The notes beneath the pieces were generated by a model. That model saw only the letters and a program-made list of their open reading frames with translations. It was not told the DNA's origin and ran no database searches. Positions 1-7,073 of a stretch of DNA of 37,067 nucleotides are shown here, in pieces (position 1 is the stretch's first letter; every line of letters begins with the position of its first letter). This DNA is from CAYYNP01 sp964472545 (GTDB taxonomy: Bacteria > Planctomycetota > Planctomycetia > Pirellulales > Thermoguttaceae), in the NCBI GenBank assembly GCA_964472545.1, contig CAYYNP010000063.1, positions 1 through 37,067 on the forward strand, given 5' to 3'. The position numbers and the translations under genes were made by a program.

Positions 1-376
1 GTTGCTTAGCTGGACCACGGTTTTGTGCCAAACCCGTTGAAACAAAACAGTCGCTCTTGCAACCACCGCAGCCTTCCGGTGAGCAGCCCTTCTCACCGCA
101 GGGGGCCGAACTGCAGCAACCCACCTTGCCACAGCCGGCGCTCAGAGGGCAATTGGGCAGCGGAGCGCAGAACTCCTCGCATTCCACCACCCAGACCGTT
201 TTCTTGACTTTCTTCGTGTCGCAGACCACACGGCAAGGCGATCCGCAACTGCCACAAGCCTTCCGCGGCCCACACGACGGTGCGTCGCCGCAGGTCGCCG
301 CCGGGCCGCAATCCGAGGCGATTGCCACGCCGGTGAGCAGTAATCCGACGGCCAGCGAATACAGGATGATCCTCAT
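1..376 (-). CDS. Cys-rich secreted protein, partial at the window edge
   Basis: An open frame starts at the ATG at 376 and runs off the left edge without a stop, giving at least 125 residues. A clear AAGGAG ribosome site lies a few bases upstream. The N-terminus (MRIILYSLAVGLLLTGVAIA) is a standard Sec signal peptide. The mature part is extremely Cys- and Gly-rich, with repeated C-G and C-x2-C patterns such as CGSCGSPC and EGCGGCKSDC, and a short basic stretch KKVKKTVWVVECEEFC. I recognise no enzyme family. Small Cys-rich exported proteins of this look occur in planctomycetes and may be wall or metal-binding proteins, but that is inference. It lies downstream of and co-directional with the porin, 109 bases away. 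Confidence 0.7.
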   Translation of the reverse strand, partial: MRIILYSLAVGLLLTGVAIASDCGPAATCGDAPSCGPRKACGSCGSPCRVVCDTKKVKKTVWVVECEEFCAPLPNCPLSAGCGKVGCCSSAPCGEKGCSPEGCGGCKSDCFVSTGLAQNRGPAKQ

Positions 377-485
377 GCCAGGTTCTCCTTATGGGGCGTG
401 CCGCATGCGGGCACATGGGTTCCAGTTTCCGTCCGCGTCGGTACCACCCGTTCGCGGGTGCAACCGACCGCGGAACTTCGTCCGC

Positions 486-1877
486 TTAGAAGTCGATCTG
501 ACCTCGCATCATGAAGATGTCCATCGGGCCGTAGCCGGAGGCGTCGGAGTTGATGTAGTTCCACATCAGCCGCGTGTACGGGTTGAGGTACCAGTTCAGC
601 CCAACCGTGTGGTTGGTCGCGGTGCCGCCGGTGACGGCGCCGTCGTCCAGGTCGATGTAAGAAATACGGTAGCCCATCTCCCAGGCGCCCTTGCCGCAGG
701 CCACGTCGCCGCCCTCGGTGGTCACGCGGAAGAAGTTCTCGAAAGGCTTCACCCGGTCGAACGCACCGGCGCTGCGCTTGTAGCGGCGGTTTTCACCGGT
801 GAGAAAGTAGCTCACGTAGACGTAGCCGGCATTGAAGTCGGCGTCGGGGCCGCCGGCCGTGTTGACGAACGCCTGCATGTATTCCGACTGGATCGAGAAC
901 GGTCCGTAGACGAACGCCGCTTCGGCGCCGAGCAGTTGATACGACTCGGCACCGATCGAGCCGGTACTGACGATGTAGTCGCCCAAGTGGGCCTCCGGGC
1001 GTTCTCGGAAGCGGATCGACTCGTCGCTGATGTGGCGATAGCTGTAGGCCACGCCGGTGTGCAACAGGCCGCGGCCTTCGGTGGCCTCGTCGTACCAAGG
1101 CAGGAAAGTGACGCGCGTCGTCACGGCCGTGCCGCCGTCGTCGCCGTCGAACGCCCTGGGCGGCTCGTCGGTGGCCTCGGGAATGAAGGCCCCAATGGCC
1201 CAGGTCAGGTTTTCGTTGTCGGAGTGATCGGCAGCCATCACACCCACGTTACGTGCCGGTGTGAACGCACCGGTGAAGCTCCGTTCCATGAAGCTGATGT
1301 ACTTCGAACTGGTCAGTTCCTCCAGCCCGAACGGCTCCTTGAAGTGACCAACCTTGACGCTGCCGAGGTACGGCAACTCGCTGACCCTGAACCAGACGTC
1401 TTTGAACGTGGGTGCCTGGAGCGTGTCGCTCGCGGCGGTCGATTGGGTGCCGGCAAAGTCGTACTGCACCTTGTAGTCGACCACGTTGAAGGCCTTGCCT
1501 TTGACGAAGATCCGGGCGCGGCGAAACTCGAATCCGTTGGGCTGGTTTCCCAGCGTGGCCATGCTCACGGCGCTTTGGCTGTACAGAGACCAGTCGGCCA
1601 TGATACGCCCACCCACGGTCACCGAAGGCTTGCCGGCCGCCTTCTTCTTGTCGGCCGCTATCTTGGCCTCCATGCTCGCTTTCCAGGCCTGCAAGTCGGC
1701 TACCTGATCCTCGAGGCTGGGCGCGTCGTCCATCGCCACGGGCAGGGCCGGTGCGTATCCGGCGTTTGGGCTGGCGTAGACCGGCGCGATCTCCTGGCTC
1801 CAGGCCATGGTCGAGCCGCCACACACGGCCATCGCGTACAGCGCGACGAACAGCCAGTTCCGTTTACGTCTTTGCAT
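486..1877 (-). CDS. OprO/OprP-like (phosphate-selective type) outer-membrane porin
   Basis: 463 residues. The ATG at 1877 was chosen because GGAGG lies just upstream and the protein then opens with a signal peptide (MQRRKRNWLFVALYAMAVCG..., cleavage near AWSQ). The longer frame to 1955 adds a non-signal-like tail. After the signal there is a short coiled-coil stretch (LEDQVADLQAWKASMEAKIA), as in many planctomycete and proteobacterial porins, then a beta-barrel with the family motif GLEELTSSKYISFMERS near the middle. The last residue is Phe (RGQIDF), as expected for BAM-assembled barrels. The OprO/P family moves anions across the outer membrane; the substrate here is unknown. It is divergent from the anion-sensor operon that starts at 2334, so it could supply that sensor's ligand, but this is inference. 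Confidence 0.88.
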   Translation of the reverse strand: MQRRKRNWLFVALYAMAVCGGSTMAWSQEIAPVYASPNAGYAPALPVAMDDAPSLEDQVADLQAWKASMEAKIAADKKKAAGKPSVTVGGRIMADWSLYSQSAVSMATLGNQPNGFEFRRARIFVKGKAFNVVDYKVQYDFAGTQSTAASDTLQAPTFKDVWFRVSELPYLGSVKVGHFKEPFGLEELTSSKYISFMERSFTGAFTPARNVGVMAADHSDNENLTWAIGAFIPEATDEPPRAFDGDDGGTAVTTRVTFLPWYDEATEGRGLLHTGVAYSYRHISDESIRFRERPEAHLGDYIVSTGSIGAESYQLLGAEAAFVYGPFSIQSEYMQAFVNTAGGPDADFNAGYVYVSYFLTGENRRYKRSAGAFDRVKPFENFFRVTTEGGDVACGKGAWEMGYRISYIDLDDGAVTGGTATNHTVGLNWYLNPYTRLMWNYINSDASGYGPMDIFMMRGQIDF

Positions 1878-2333
1878 CGGTTTTCCTCCATGCATGGGGG
1901 TTGGCCCGCATTCCATAATGGGGTTTTCTAGGGAAGTGGGATCGGGTGTCCCCACTACCTCGCGATGATTACTTTGCCGATAGTGCTTTAATCTGAATTG
2001 CCGTATTGACTCCGGCCAGTGTTTTGCTTCGGAAGTAGTCCCCCCGGGCGATTATTAGGATCCGAAGAACTGGTCCAACCCGACTGCGTACGACCGTCAT
2101 AACCGGAACGACCGGGAAACTCGGCAGAATATTCATGCGGAATGATGCGGGATCTTGTTGCCGAATACATTACCGTGTGGGTGATCGTTCTGGTGTCACC
2201 AGCTCTCCGCACTACCCCTATGGCTGTCCATGCCCCCCCATATGTCATGTTGCTCGGCACGCTGGCGGAAACTAGGATTGGCTGGTTGAGGCTCGCCTCG
2301 GCCCCCTGTCAACACCGCAGAAGGAGACGGATC
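1878..2333. other. Divergent intergenic region between porin and sensor operon
   Basis: 456 bases without a convincing gene. The short open frames here lack ribosome sites and recognisable protein features. It must hold the promoters of both divergent transcription units. Two symmetrical elements are visible: a perfect 13-base palindrome at 2190-2202, and a weaker GTGGG...CCCAC pair at 1936-1940 and 1951-1955 on the porin side. I could not identify a convincing -35/-10 pair or a sigma-54 site. Confidence 0.6.
2190..2202. promoter_or_regulatory. Perfect palindrome, candidate operator
   Basis: CTGGTGTCACCAG is a perfect 6-base inverted repeat around one central T, located 132 bases upstream of the sensor-operon start and about 310 bases from the porin start. 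Its size fits a dimeric DNA-binding protein. No partner copy was seen elsewhere in the region, so function is speculative. Confidence 0.3.
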
Positions 2334-3371
2334 ATGGACGGCCCTCAGCTACAGACGATTGCCGACGAGGACGCCGCGGCTTCGCGGAGCGCGTCCTTGC
2401 GGACGCCCTACAGAAAACTGCTTATATTTGGTCTTCTCGGGATGGGGGCCGTGCTTTTTGCCGTCTACAACATCGCTGAACTGATACGCCGAAATCGCTT
2501 GGAATCGCGCTACACTCCGCAGGGCCAAGTCAACCTGACGGAGGACCCGTCGTTGCCGGACAATCACTCGCCGCCGGAGCCCGGTGCTTCGTTGCGAGTT
2601 GCCGTGGCCCCGGTGATCTCGCCGGAGAAATCGCTGCCGAAGTATCGAAACCTCGTGGTCTATCTTGCCGGCAAACTGGGCAAGGAACCGGACTGCCTGC
2701 AGGGGAAATCCTACGAACAGGTAAACGACCTGGTACGCAATCGCCAATGCCATCTCGCCATGGTCTGCACGTACGCCTTCGTTCTATGCGAAGAAGAGTT
2801 CGGCATGGAGGCGATCGCCGTTCCGCTGATCGACGGCAAGGATCATTACCACTCGTACATCGTGGTACCGAAATCGAGCCAGGCGACGTCCCTGCTGGAC
2901 CTGCGTGGGAAACGTTTCGGTTCGGCAAACAGATTATCCAACTCCGGATGGCTCTATCCGATGGTCTGGCTACAGAGAAACGGGGAAGACCCGAAGACGT
3001 TCTTCCAGGGCAATCACGTGATTACCGGAAGCCACGATCGATCCGTTTCGCAAGTAGTATCCGAGGACGTCTACGGCGCCGCCGTAGACAGTTTGGTCTA
3101 CGATCAGATGGTCGCCGAAGATCCTTCCATCGCCGAGAAGACGAGAATCATCGACGAGTCGCCCGAGTTCGGCATGCCGCCGCTGGTCGTTCCTCCGCAG
3201 ACCAGTCCGGAGTTGAAGAAGGAACTGACCGAAGCTCTGCTCAACGTTCACCTGGATCCGGAGGGCGGGGAGATCCTGAAGTCCCTGCAGATCGATCGGT
3301 TCGTTCGCCCGCGCGAGGGTCTGTTCGACAGCGTGCGGGCGGACTCCTCGTACTTGGAGGAGCATCAGTGA
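2334..3371 (+). CDS. Membrane-anchored PhnD-like anion-binding protein (sensor component)
   Basis: 345 residues, starting at ATG 2334 behind AGAAGGAGA. An N-terminal cytoplasmic tail (about residues 1-28) is followed by one membrane segment (LLIFGLLGMGAVLFAVYNIA) and a periplasmic domain from about residue 85. That domain has the periplasmic-binding fold of the PhnD/phosphonate family: LRVAVAPVISPEKSLPKYRN, YEQVNDLVRNRQCHLAMVCT, then DLRGKRFG and SNSGWLYPM. Related proteins serve as ligand receptors for sensor kinases: ArrX/AioX with arsenic oxyanions and the PhnD-like domain of TtrS with tetrathionate. The stop codon overlaps the GTG of the kinase gene by GTGA, so the two are translationally coupled. 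Its role as the kinase's ligand-binding partner is therefore well supported. The ligand itself is not determined. Confidence 0.85.
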   Translation: MDGPQLQTIADEDAAASRSASLRTPYRKLLIFGLLGMGAVLFAVYNIAELIRRNRLESRYTPQGQVNLTEDPSLPDNHSPPEPGASLRVAVAPVISPEKSLPKYRNLVVYLAGKLGKEPDCLQGKSYEQVNDLVRNRQCHLAMVCTYAFVLCEEEFGMEAIAVPLIDGKDHYHSYIVVPKSSQATSLLDLRGKRFGSANRLSNSGWLYPMVWLQRNGEDPKTFFQGNHVITGSHDRSVSQVVSEDVYGAAVDSLVYDQMVAEDPSIAEKTRIIDESPEFGMPPLVVPPQTSPELKKELTEALLNVHLDPEGGEILKSLQIDRFVRPREGLFDSVRADSSYLEEHQ

Positions 3372-4825
3372 CACGTGCTTCGGCGGTCGGCCGATTCGTA
3401 TTCCCGCTGTTACGGCGTGTGCTCTCAATCCCACTGTTCTTCAAGATCATGGGCATCGGGTTGGTAGTTGCGGCCGTATTTGGCGGCGTGATGCTGCTGC
3501 AGATTCGCGGCAGTGTTTCTCACACACTCCACCACATGCTGGAAGAAAGAACTCGATCGATTGCCCGCACGCTCGTCGCCAGCCTGGAGAGGCCGATGAG
3601 CACGGACGACCTCTTCTCCGTCAAGCAGGAACTCCAGGGCACGCTCGAGGTCTTTCCCGACGTGCGATATATCGTCGTCCGGGACGCTGCGGGGCGGATC
3701 GTAAGCCATACGTTCGAGCACACGGTTCCTCAGGATCTTCTCACGCCACGCGAACAAACCGGCGACGCCGAAGGTCAATTCCAGGTGCTTGCCGCCGGGG
3801 AGGGGCTCGTCTTCGAGGTGACGTATCCCATTCTGGAAGGTCACGCCGGCATGCTGCAGATCGGACTCACCGACGAGGCGGTCACCCGGGAGCTTTCGGC
3901 CGTGACGCGGTCGGTCGTGTGGAGCCTGGCATTATGTGCCACGATCGGCACCGGTCTGGCGCTGTTGCTGACGCACATCTTGACGCGTCCTATCCATCGC
4001 TTGGCACAGGCGGCCAACCGGGTTCGCGAGGGGGACTTCACCACCAGGGCCAGGATCTTCTCGCTCGATGAGATCGGGCGGCTGGCGGTCGCCTTCAACC
4101 AGATGACCGAGGGCCTTTACCAGTATCGCGAGCAGGTCCGGGAGAAAGAGAAAGCACGCCTGGCCCTGGTGGAGAAGACCGTCCGAGCCCAAGAGGACGA
4201 GCGCCAGAACATCTCGCGCGAGTTGCACGATCAGCTCGGCCAATCGCTGCTGGCGCTTCTCTTGGCCGTTCAATCCGTCTGCAAGGAGAACGTCGTTCCG
4301 GAGCACGTCTGCCGCGACATCGAAATCAGGATTCAACTCTTGATCGAAGAAGTGCGGCGGCTGGCGTGGGGGATGCGGCCTTCCATTCTCGACGACTACG
4401 GGCTGGACTTCGCATTGGCGCGTCACATTGAGGAGATGGTGAACCACTCCGGTTTGACCATCGACTATCAATACACTGCGTCGCCGGAGTCGGATCGTCT
4501 GCCCGGCAGGATCGAGGTCACGTTGTACCGCATTGCCCAGGAGGCGATTGCCAACATCGTACGACACGCCGCGGCAACCCGCGCCAGCGCGGTCGTTCTT
4601 CAGCAAGACAACGAGGTTACGCTGCTAGTCGAGGACAACGGAAGCGGATTCGACATGGACCGAGCCGGAACGAACGGAGCCGACAGCCTCGGGCTCACGG
4701 GCATGGGAGAGCGGGCCAGCCTGCTGGGCGGCACTTGCGTCGTGGAATCGGTTGCCGAACGGGGAACCACGATCCGTATCAGGATCCCTCTCAGCGAGAG
4801 CGAGAAATGCCGATCAGAACGTTGA
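3368..4825 (+). CDS. NarL-type sensor histidine kinase (HAMP, HisKA_3)
   Basis: 485 residues from a GTG at 3368 that overlaps the upstream stop. A longer upstream frame exists but lies inside the binding-protein gene and codes for an arginine-rich shadow. Order: membrane segment about 22-48, periplasmic sensor region about 50-180, second membrane segment about 185-208, HAMP domain about 208-260, then the dimerisation/phosphoacceptor block DERQNISRELHDQLGQS with His287. A HATPase_c domain follows, with RIAQEAIANIVRHA and the nucleotide loops VEDNGSGFD and GLTGMGER. The HisKA_3 type pairs with LuxR/NarL regulators, and the next gene encodes one, overlapping by 19 bases. It probably reads the state of the PhnD-like protein in the periplasm and phosphorylates that regulator. 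Confidence 0.9.
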   Translation: MTRASAVGRFVFPLLRRVLSIPLFFKIMGIGLVVAAVFGGVMLLQIRGSVSHTLHHMLEERTRSIARTLVASLERPMSTDDLFSVKQELQGTLEVFPDVRYIVVRDAAGRIVSHTFEHTVPQDLLTPREQTGDAEGQFQVLAAGEGLVFEVTYPILEGHAGMLQIGLTDEAVTRELSAVTRSVVWSLALCATIGTGLALLLTHILTRPIHRLAQAANRVREGDFTTRARIFSLDEIGRLAVAFNQMTEGLYQYREQVREKEKARLALVEKTVRAQEDERQNISRELHDQLGQSLLALLLAVQSVCKENVVPEHVCRDIEIRIQLLIEEVRRLAWGMRPSILDDYGLDFALARHIEEMVNHSGLTIDYQYTASPESDRLPGRIEVTLYRIAQEAIANIVRHAAATRASAVVLQQDNEVTLLVEDNGSGFDMDRAGTNGADSLGLTGMGERASLLGGTCVVESVAERGTTIRIRIPLSESEKCRSER

Positions 4826-5457
4826 TTGCCGACGATCACGCCGTGTTTCGCAGCGGCCTGAAGGCGCTTCTGGAGAAGGAGGCCGACATCGAAGTCGTTG
4901 CGGAAACGGGGGACGGCTTTGCGACGATCAACGCAGCGCGCGAACAGAATCTCGACGTGCTCCTTCTGGATATCAACATGCCCGGATTACCCGGCCCCAA
5001 GATCGCCGAGGCGATCCTGCAAGAGCGCCCCGGTTTGCCGATCGTTGTGTTGACGATGCACGAGGATGAATACTATCTGCAGGAGCTGTTCAAAATCGGC
5101 GTGCGTGCTTTTGTCCTCAAGAAATCGACCGGCACCGACCTGCTGCAAGCCATTCGGGCCGCCTGCCGGGGTGAGCAGTACATCGACTCGGCGCTGGCCG
5201 GCAACGTGATTTCCTCGTACGTCGGGCGGCCTCGAACGAAGCAAAAGGGCAGGGTCGACGTGTTGACGGCGCGCGAGAAAGAGGTGTGTACGCTCTTGGC
5301 ATACGGACACACCAACGGCGAAATCGCCGAAAAACTCTTCATCTCCGAGCGGACGGTGGAAAGCCACCGCAACCACGTGATGCACAAGTTAGACCTCAAG
5401 AGCCGCGCGCAACTCGTACGGTTCGCCATCGACAACGGCCTGCTGAAGCTCGGCTGA
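4807..5457 (+). CDS. NarL/FixJ-type response regulator (receiver + LuxR HTH)
   Basis: 216 residues from ATG 4807, inside the end of the kinase gene. The receiver domain carries the acidic pair DD at 9-10, phosphoacceptor Asp55 (LLLDINMPG) and the late Lys in KKSTG. A LuxR-type helix-turn-helix follows at about 150-212 (LTAREKEVCTLLAYG, then ISERTVESHRNHVMHKL). It is the obvious output of the upstream kinase. The 195-base gap that follows contains two 25-base direct repeats (5473-5530), the best candidate for its binding site ahead of the redox operon. NarL-family regulators commonly control anaerobic respiratory genes. Calling this a TtrR or ArrR orthologue would go beyond the evidence. Confidence 0.92.
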   Translation: MPIRTLIADDHAVFRSGLKALLEKEADIEVVAETGDGFATINAAREQNLDVLLLDINMPGLPGPKIAEAILQERPGLPIVVLTMHEDEYYLQELFKIGVRAFVLKKSTGTDLLQAIRAACRGEQYIDSALAGNVISSYVGRPRTKQKGRVDVLTAREKEVCTLLAYGHTNGEIAEKLFISERTVESHRNHVMHKLDLKSRAQLVRFAIDNGLLKLG

Positions 5458-5472
5458 CCGTGGTTCCCTCCT

Positions 5473-5530
5473 AGATCTCCGTAGTTTTCCCGGATAAGGC
5501 TGCGCAGATTTCCGCAGTTCCCCCGGACGA
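5473..5530. promoter_or_regulatory. Two 25-bp direct repeats with internal dyads, candidate response-regulator sites
   Basis: Copies at 5473-5497 and 5506-5530 match at 20 of 25 positions, and all five differences are transitions. The period is 33 bp, about three helical turns, so both lie on the same face of DNA. Each contains TCCG-N9-CGGA, an inverted repeat with 17 bp overall span. A further 9-base direct repeat, GACGAACTA, follows at 5526-5534 and 5543-5551. They sit between the response-regulator stop (5457) and the first gene of the redox operon (5653). This is the expected place for the regulator to bind, but binding is inferred. Confidence 0.6.
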
Positions 5531-5652
5531 ACTATCTGGCGAGACGAACTAGACTTTGCTTTGTAGCGCGATTGCCTTGGACGGTCATGCGCGCGACCCC
5601 TGGCACCCACGGGTCCGAAATACACTCACCACCAGTCGAGGAGGACGGTCCT

Positions 5653-6477
5653 TTGAAGACAGAAAGCTCCAGGCGCGGTTTTATGAAGGCCGCCGGCGTG
5701 GGTATCGCCGGAACGGCGCTCGGGGCCCCCGCGGCCATCGCCCGAGCAGCAGATTCCGCGCAGGCGAAGGTCAAATGGGGTTTCCTCATGGACGGCCATC
5801 GCTGCAAAGGCTGCCTCGCTTGCGTGGTGGCCTGCAAGACGGAATACGAGGTACCGCTCGGCGCGTTCCGCTGCGTGGTCAAGGACTATGAGTACGGCAG
5901 TTTCCCGAGCACACAGCGGGCTTTTCTTCCAACGTTGTGCAACCAGTGCGATAAGCCGGCCTGCGTGGAAGCGTGCCCGACCGACGTGGTGGAGCATACC
6001 TTCACCGATGCCGACGGAACCGCGATCAAATTCCAAGACAAGGCCGCAACCTTCAAACGGCCCGACGGCATCGTCCAGATGGACCACTCCACTTGTACGG
6101 GGTGTGGCAAGTGCATCGACGGGTGTCCCTACGGCGTCCGTTTCCGCCATCAGCGGATTGCGGCCGGAGATCCGCCCGAGGGCAAAGACCTTGAAGCCAT
6201 CGACAAGTGCGACTGGTGTGTTCACCGGCTGGAGCAAGGCATCGTCCCGTCTTGTGTCAACACTTGCCCGGGCAGCGCCCGGTTGATCGGAGATCTGAAC
6301 GACCCGAACAGCGAGATCTCCAAGCGGCTTGCCGAGCACGAGGGCGACGTCCAGGTGCTACTGGCGGACAAAGAGACGGATCCCCAGTGCTTTTACATTG
6401 GCATGGAAATCAAGAACCTCGACAAGGCGTTTCGAGACGGCATCGGCCAGCGGGATCAGTACGACGTTGAATCGTAG
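5653..6477 (+). CDS. Tat-exported ferredoxin-like electron-transfer subunit (four [4Fe-4S], PsrB/NrfC type)
   Basis: 274 residues from a TTG at 5653, chosen because GAGGAGG lies about 8 bases upstream and the Tat signal SSRRGFMKAAG then sits at residues 5-15. In-frame upstream codons (ATG 5587, TTG 5572) would add an unnatural leader. Sixteen cysteines form four clusters in the DmsB/PsrB/NrfC pattern: 51-54-57-61, 96-99-104-108, 148-151-154-158 and 186-189-201-205. Such proteins pass electrons between a molybdopterin catalytic subunit and a membrane anchor or cytochrome. It is the first gene of the operon and lies before the CBS and catalytic-subunit genes, so it is the most likely direct partner of the catalytic subunit. 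Confidence 0.9.
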   Translation: MKTESSRRGFMKAAGVGIAGTALGAPAAIARAADSAQAKVKWGFLMDGHRCKGCLACVVACKTEYEVPLGAFRCVVKDYEYGSFPSTQRAFLPTLCNQCDKPACVEACPTDVVEHTFTDADGTAIKFQDKAATFKRPDGIVQMDHSTCTGCGKCIDGCPYGVRFRHQRIAAGDPPEGKDLEAIDKCDWCVHRLEQGIVPSCVNTCPGSARLIGDLNDPNSEISKRLAEHEGDVQVLLADKETDPQCFYIGMEIKNLDKAFRDGIGQRDQYDVES

Positions 6478-6579
6478 GAGCGAATTACCAGGCACGAGAA
6501 GGCGATGCGACCGTTCGAGTCGATTGGATAACCCGGTTTCGAGTTCCTTCAGGCAACTCAACTGCCTAAGGGGTCTGCG

Positions 6580-7002
6580 ATGGCGGAAGAAACTGCCGAA
6601 ACTACCGTGCAGCAGCTTCTTGACAGCAAGGGAAGCAAGGTCTTCTCCATCGCGCCCGACGCCTCGGTCCTCGATGGGCTCAAGGTGTTGTCCGAAGCGA
6701 AGATCGGCGCCCTGCCCGTTATTGAGGACGGCAAGCTCGTGGGGATTTTCTCCGAGCGGGACTACGCCCGCAAGATCATCGTCGAGGGAAGGCGATCCGA
6801 GGGGACGCTGATCCGAGAGGCCATGACTGCCGGCGTTCGTTACGTTTCCCCGGATCAGACGATCAAGGAATGCATGACCCTGATGAATAAGAACCGCTTC
6901 CGTCATCTTCCCGTCGTCGAAGGCTTGGCGGTAGTGGGGATTGTCTCGATCGGCGACGTCGTTCGAGAGGTGCTGATGTCGCTCCTCCATAAGGACACCT
7001 AG
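6580..7002 (+). CDS. Two-CBS-domain protein
   Basis: 140 residues, almost entirely two CBS domains (about 8-70 and 78-138). Typical motifs are GALPVIEDGKLVGIFSERDY and RHLPVVEGLAVVGIVSIGDVV. There is no signal peptide, so it is cytoplasmic. CBS pairs bind adenine nucleotides (AMP, ATP, SAM, NADH) and act as energy sensors. No catalytic domain is attached. It sits between the first ferredoxin subunit and the catalytic subunit, 102 bases after one and 71 bases before the other, which suggests a control or chaperone function for the complex. That link is inference. Confidence 0.9.
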   Translation: MAEETAETTVQQLLDSKGSKVFSIAPDASVLDGLKVLSEAKIGALPVIEDGKLVGIFSERDYARKIIVEGRRSEGTLIREAMTAGVRYVSPDQTIKECMTLMNKNRFRHLPVVEGLAVVGIVSIGDVVREVLMSLLHKDT

Positions 7003-7073
7003 TAACCGGCCCCGCCGGATTACCCAATATCGAGTTTCCCAAAAACCCGTAAACGGCTATAGGAGACGGTTCC

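Noticed and set aside
57..1931. A 624-codon plus-strand frame opposite the Cys-rich protein and porin
   Set aside because: The minus strand carries a signal peptide, ribosome site and porin motifs. The plus frame is an antisense artefact.
1988..2260. A 90-codon minus-strand frame in the porin/sensor intergenic region
   Set aside because: No ribosome site ahead of either possible start and no recognisable feature; better treated as regulatory DNA.
5537..5560. Possible sigma-54 promoter (TGGC...TTGC) ahead of the redox operon
   Set aside because: The distance between the two elements is 20 bases between GG and GC rather than the required spacing, so the match is accidental.
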